Below, piece by piece: positions 61,263-64,000 of a stretch of 64,000 nucleotides of DNA. The notes under the pieces are model-generated. The model was not told the DNA's origin. It saw only the letters and a program-made list of their open reading frames with translations, and ran no database searches. A program made the translations under genes and the position numbers. Each line of letters begins with the position of its first letter. Position 1 is the first letter of the stretch. The stretch comes from Pseudomonas_T sp032052615 (GTDB lineage Bacteria > Pseudomonadota > Gammaproteobacteria > Pseudomonadales > Pseudomonadaceae). The stretch lies in contig DAMBWF010000008.1 of the NCBI GenBank assembly GCA_032052615.1, positions 117,760-181,759 on the forward strand. Direction: 5' to 3'.

Positions 61263-62525
61263 ATGCACCTGCTGCGCCTCGCCCTCGCCAGCCTGAACAA
61301 CCGCCGCTTCACCGCCCTGCTCACGGCCCTCGCCATCGCGCTCTCCGCCTGCCTGCTGCTGGCCGTGGAGCGGGTACGCAGCGAGGCGCGCGCCAGCTTC
61401 GCCAGCACCATCAGCGGCACCGACCTGGTGGTCGGCGCCCGCTCCGGGGCCGTCAACCTGCTGCTGTATTCGGTGTTCCGCATCGGCAACGCCACCAACA
61501 ACATCCGCTGGGAAAGCTTCGAAACCTTCGCCCACCACCCCCGGGTGAAATGGGCGATTCCCATTTCCCTCGGCGACTCCCACCGTGGCTACCGGGTGAT
61601 GGGCACCGACACCGGCTACTTCGAGCACTACCGCTATGGGCGCGGCCAGCCGCTGCGGATTGCCGAGGGCGCCCCCTTCGCCGACCTGTTCGACGTGGTG
61701 CTGGGCGCCGAAGTGGCCGAGGCGCTGCACTACCGGCTGGGGGACCGTATCGTGCTGGCCCACGGGGTGAGCACCGTCAACCTGGTGCAGCACGCCGACA
61801 AGCCCTTCGTGGTCAAGGGCATCCTCGCCCGCACGGGCACGCCGGTGGACCGCACCCTGCACATTTCCCTGGCCGGCATGGAAGCCTTGCACGTGGACTG
61901 GCGCAACGGCATGCCCGCCCGGGGCGCCGGCCGCGTCAGCGCGGAGCAGGCCCGCGCGCTGGACCTGCGACCCACGGCGATCACCGCCATGCTGCTGGGG
62001 TTGGATAACAAGGTGGCGACCTTCGCCGTGCAGCGGCAGATCAACGACTACCGCGGCGAGCCCCTGCTGGCCATTCTGCCGGGGGTGGCCCTGCAGGAAC
62101 TCTGGAGCCTGATGGGCACGGCGGAACAGGCGCTGTTCGTGGTCTCGCTGTTCGTCGTTCTCACGGGACTGATCGGCATGCTCACCGCGATCCTCACCAG
62201 CCTCAACGAGCGCCGCCGGGAAATGGCGATTCTCCGCTCCGTGGGCGCCCGCCCCTGGCAGATCGCCTGCCTGCTGGTCCTGGAAGCCTTCGCCCTGGCC
62301 CTGGCGGGCGTGACGGCCGGACTGGCCTTGCTCTACCTCGGCCTGTTCGCCAGCCAAGGCTACGTGCAGACCCGCTTCGGCCTCTACCTGCCGCTGGACG
62401 CTCCCAGTGCCTATGAATGGACGCTGCTCGGCGCGATCCTGCTGGCCGCCCTGCTGATGGGGGCCATCCCCGCCTGGCGGGCCTACCGACAGTCGCTGGC
62501 CGACGGTCTGTCGATCCGACTATGA
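61263..62525 (+). CDS. ABC transporter permease (FtsX/MacB-like), zinc operon
   Basis: A 420-residue permease with the FtsX-like layout: one N-terminal membrane segment (about 15-38), a large periplasmic domain, then three membrane segments at the C-terminus. SLNERRREMAILRSVGARPWQI is the coupling motif seen in this family. MacB-like machines do not transport through the membrane but move periplasmic or lipid-bound cargo; here the cargo may relate to zinc. The start at 61263 follows the ATPase stop directly. Confidence 0.9.
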   Translation: MHLLRLALASLNNRRFTALLTALAIALSACLLLAVERVRSEARASFASTISGTDLVVGARSGAVNLLLYSVFRIGNATNNIRWESFETFAHHPRVKWAIPISLGDSHRGYRVMGTDTGYFEHYRYGRGQPLRIAEGAPFADLFDVVLGAEVAEALHYRLGDRIVLAHGVSTVNLVQHADKPFVVKGILARTGTPVDRTLHISLAGMEALHVDWRNGMPARGAGRVSAEQARALDLRPTAITAMLLGLDNKVATFAVQRQINDYRGEPLLAILPGVALQELWSLMGTAEQALFVVSLFVVLTGLIGMLTAILTSLNERRREMAILRSVGARPWQIACLLVLEAFALALAGVTAGLALLYLGLFASQGYVQTRFGLYLPLDAPSAYEWTLLGAILLAALLMGAIPAWRAYRQSLADGLSIRL

Positions 62526-63043
62526 ACAAGCGCCTGCTCACCGGCCTGCTGGCCGGCTTGCTGCTGACCCACCTTCCCGCCCATGGCGACGCCGCGCGGG
62601 AACTGACCTGGGACGAGTTGATACCCGCCGACGCGCCGACCGAGCCGCAGCCGACACCCCTGCACGCGCTGCGACTGACCGACGCCCTGGCGGAAAGCGG
62701 GCCGGCGGCGGCCCAACAATCGCCCACCGCGCCCGTGGTGAAGGCCCTCGACGGCCAGCGGGTCAAGCTGCCGGGCTATGTCGTGCCGCTGGACGTGAAC
62801 GAAGCGGGTAACGTGACCACCTTTCTGTTCGTTCCCTACCTGGGCGCCTGCATCCATGTTCCGCCCCCTCCTTCCAACCAAATCGTCTACATTGAGAGCG
62901 CGGAAGGGGTACGCCTCGATGCGCTCTACCAACCCTTCTGGGTGGAAGGCACCTTGAGCGTCGAGGCGACCCGCAGCGAGCTGGCCCAGGCAGGATACCG
63001 GATGCGCGCCCGCTCGCTTTACCCTTACGAAATGTCGGACTGA
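62522..63043 (+). CDS. DUF3299 exported protein, zinc operon
   Basis: A 173-residue exported protein with a signal peptide (about 1-24). The family hallmarks VKLPGYVVPLD and FLFVPYLGACIHVPPPPSNQ are present. Its function is unknown, but it is regularly found with the DUF2796 protein and the FtsX-type transporter, which suggests a shared job. It overlaps the permease stop by four bases. Confidence 0.87.
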   Translation: MNKRLLTGLLAGLLLTHLPAHGDAARELTWDELIPADAPTEPQPTPLHALRLTDALAESGPAAAQQSPTAPVVKALDGQRVKLPGYVVPLDVNEAGNVTTFLFVPYLGACIHVPPPPSNQIVYIESAEGVRLDALYQPFWVEGTLSVEATRSELAQAGYRMRARSLYPYEMSD

Positions 63044-63104
63044 GCACCGGCAGCGCGATTCGTTCCCCGTTTCAACCCCTCCCGCTCCGTCATATGGCCA
63101 TCCA

Positions 63105-63118
63105 TTGAGCTGGATCAA
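63105..63118. promoter_or_regulatory. Putative Anr/FNR box
   Basis: TTGAGCTGGATCAA matches the Anr consensus TTGAT-N4-ATCAA with one change. It lies about 70 bp upstream of the oprG ATG. OprG is known to be raised under low oxygen through Anr in P. aeruginosa, which supports the call. Confidence 0.6.
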
Positions 63119-63186
63119 GACCGGGGACCTCGCGCTGCCTAACATTGAGCCCAGCCAACACCGTTCATAACCTGATGGAGCCCATC

Positions 63187-63858
63187 ATGCGCAAGTCTTT
63201 GTTCACCGCCTCCCTGCTCGCCTTGGCCATCGCCTCGCCGCTGGCCCACGCGCACCAGGCCGGCGATGTCATCATTCGGGGCGGCGCCGCCACGGTCGAT
63301 CCCCATGAAGACAGCTCCAAGCTGTCCATCGCCGGCGCCAAGGTAGGCGGAACCAAAGCCACCCTGGACAGCGACACCCAGCTCGGCCTGACCGGCACCT
63401 ACATGCTCACCGACAACCTCGGTGTCGAACTGCTCGCCGCCACTCCCTTCCAGCACGAAGTCGGCGTGAAAGGCCTCGGCGCCCTCGACGGCAAACTGGC
63501 CGACATCAAGCACCTGCCGCCGACCCTGAGCCTGCAATATTTCCCGATGGATCCGCACTCCGCCTTCCAGCCCTACGTGGGCGCGGGCCTCAACTACACC
63601 ATGTTCTTCGACGAAGACCTGACCGGTCAGCGCAAGAAACAAGGCTTCAGCAACCTGGAACTGGACGACTCCTGGGGCCTCGCCCTGGAAGCCGGCGTGG
63701 ACTACATGCTGACCGACCACCTGCTGGTCAACGCCGCCGTCTGGTACATGGACATCGACACCAAGGCCACCACCGATCTCCAAGGCGTGGGTAAGGTCAA
63801 GGTCGACGTTGATGTGGACCCGTGGGTCTACATGGTCGGCCTCGGCTACAAGTTCTGA
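63187..63858 (+). CDS. oprG: Outer-membrane protein OprG (OmpW family)
   Basis: A 223-residue eight-stranded beta-barrel protein that lets small hydrophobic molecules or amino acids cross the outer membrane. The signal peptide is cleaved after LAHAH near residue 22-23. Family stretches are HQAGDVIIRGGAATVDP, LGLTGTYMLTDNLGVELLAATPF and the C-terminal barrel signature MVGLGYKF. It has its own promoter region with an Anr-like box and a terminator. Confidence 0.95.
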   Translation: MRKSLFTASLLALAIASPLAHAHQAGDVIIRGGAATVDPHEDSSKLSIAGAKVGGTKATLDSDTQLGLTGTYMLTDNLGVELLAATPFQHEVGVKGLGALDGKLADIKHLPPTLSLQYFPMDPHSAFQPYVGAGLNYTMFFDEDLTGQRKKQGFSNLELDDSWGLALEAGVDYMLTDHLLVNAAVWYMDIDTKATTDLQGVGKVKVDVDVDPWVYMVGLGYKF

Positions 63859-63907
63859 GGTACCGCGCCGGCTCGCCCGGCGCGTCGATTCACCGGGGAA
63901 ACCCGGC

Positions 63908-63932
63908 ACGGGCGCCACGGCGCCCGTTTTTT
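63908..63932 (+). terminator. Rho-independent terminator of oprG
   Basis: ACGGGCGC and GCGCCCGT form an 8-bp stem with loop CACG, followed by a run of six T. The last 68 bp of the window (63933-64000) may include the end of a minus-strand gene, but too little is visible to call one. Confidence 0.88.
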
Positions 63933-64000
63933 ATGGCGAAAGGGATCGGGGTCGCTGCGCTGTTCCAGGCGCAGCAGGGGCACGAAGCCGCCCGGTTCGT

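Noticed and set aside
63933..64000. Possible C-terminal end of a minus-strand gene at the right edge
   Set aside because: Only about 20 codons are visible and no stop or domain can be placed with confidence.

Overview
The window looks like a chromosomal segment of a high-GC Pseudomonas. The proteins read as close pseudomonad homologues, and the gene order (lipB-ybeD-dacC-rlpA-mltB-rodA-mrdA-rlmH-rsfS-nadD-proA, ubiX-mpl, ppa, xseB-ispA-dxs, the rib/nusB/thiL/pgpA cluster, a zinc operon, oprG) follows what I recall of the P. aeruginosa PA3997 to PA4067 stretch. That comparison is from memory and no search was run. Species is not determined.

Layout. 1-9.9 kb, minus strand: lipoate transfer, cell-elongation and peptidoglycan genes (dacC, rlpA, mltB, rodA, mrdA), ribosome factors (rlmH, rsfS), nadD and proA. 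10-18.4 kb, mixed strands: a DNA glycosylase, a DedA-PAP2 fusion, a LON-domain protein, lrgAB, a MaoC protein, a MORN-repeat lipoprotein with a caspase-like C13 domain, a short-chain oxidoreductase, a metallo-hydrolase and a YbaK editing protein. 18.4-21.7 kb, minus strand: a YceK-like lipoprotein, ubiX and mpl, then a small foreign-looking patch with a lipoprotein gene and a frameshifted peptidoglycan hydrolase. 21.7-26.7 kb: a sigma-54 activator divergent from an aldehyde and an alcohol dehydrogenase, with a near-consensus -24/-12 promoter. 26.9-29.0 kb: dedA, mtfA and ppa.

29.0-41.7 kb is an accessory island with a complete type I-E CRISPR-Cas system. cas3, cas8e, cse2, cas7e, cas5e, cas6e, cas1 and cas2 are all on the minus strand, followed by three CRISPR arrays whose repeats differ only in the hairpin loop. 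All three arrays have the same type of leader, with an IHF-like site next to the first repeat. Between cas3 and cas8e lies a 52-residue, probably membrane-bound ORF. Between arrays 1 and 2 is a strongly structured, terminator-ended candidate small RNA. Decayed repeats mark the old ends of the arrays.

41.9-57.1 kb: xseB-ispA-dxs (isoprenoid precursors), a cobalamin riboswitch with btuB, a convergent btuF, and a long minus-strand cluster making riboflavin (ribA, ribH, ribB, ribE, ribD) with nusB, thiL, pgpA and nrdR. An FMN riboswitch sits between ribD and ribE. 57.2-63.9 kb: a YbaY-like lipoprotein, a methyltransferase, the CnoX/YbbN thioredoxin-like chaperone, a small hypothetical gene, a Zur-box-led zinc operon (His-rich protein, ABC ATPase, permease, DUF3299 protein) and the outer-membrane protein OprG behind an Anr-like box.

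Two genes are clearly broken: the hydrolase at 21.2-21.7 kb and a secreted protein at 29.1-29.5 kb. No tRNA, rRNA, insertion sequence or transposase was recognised.
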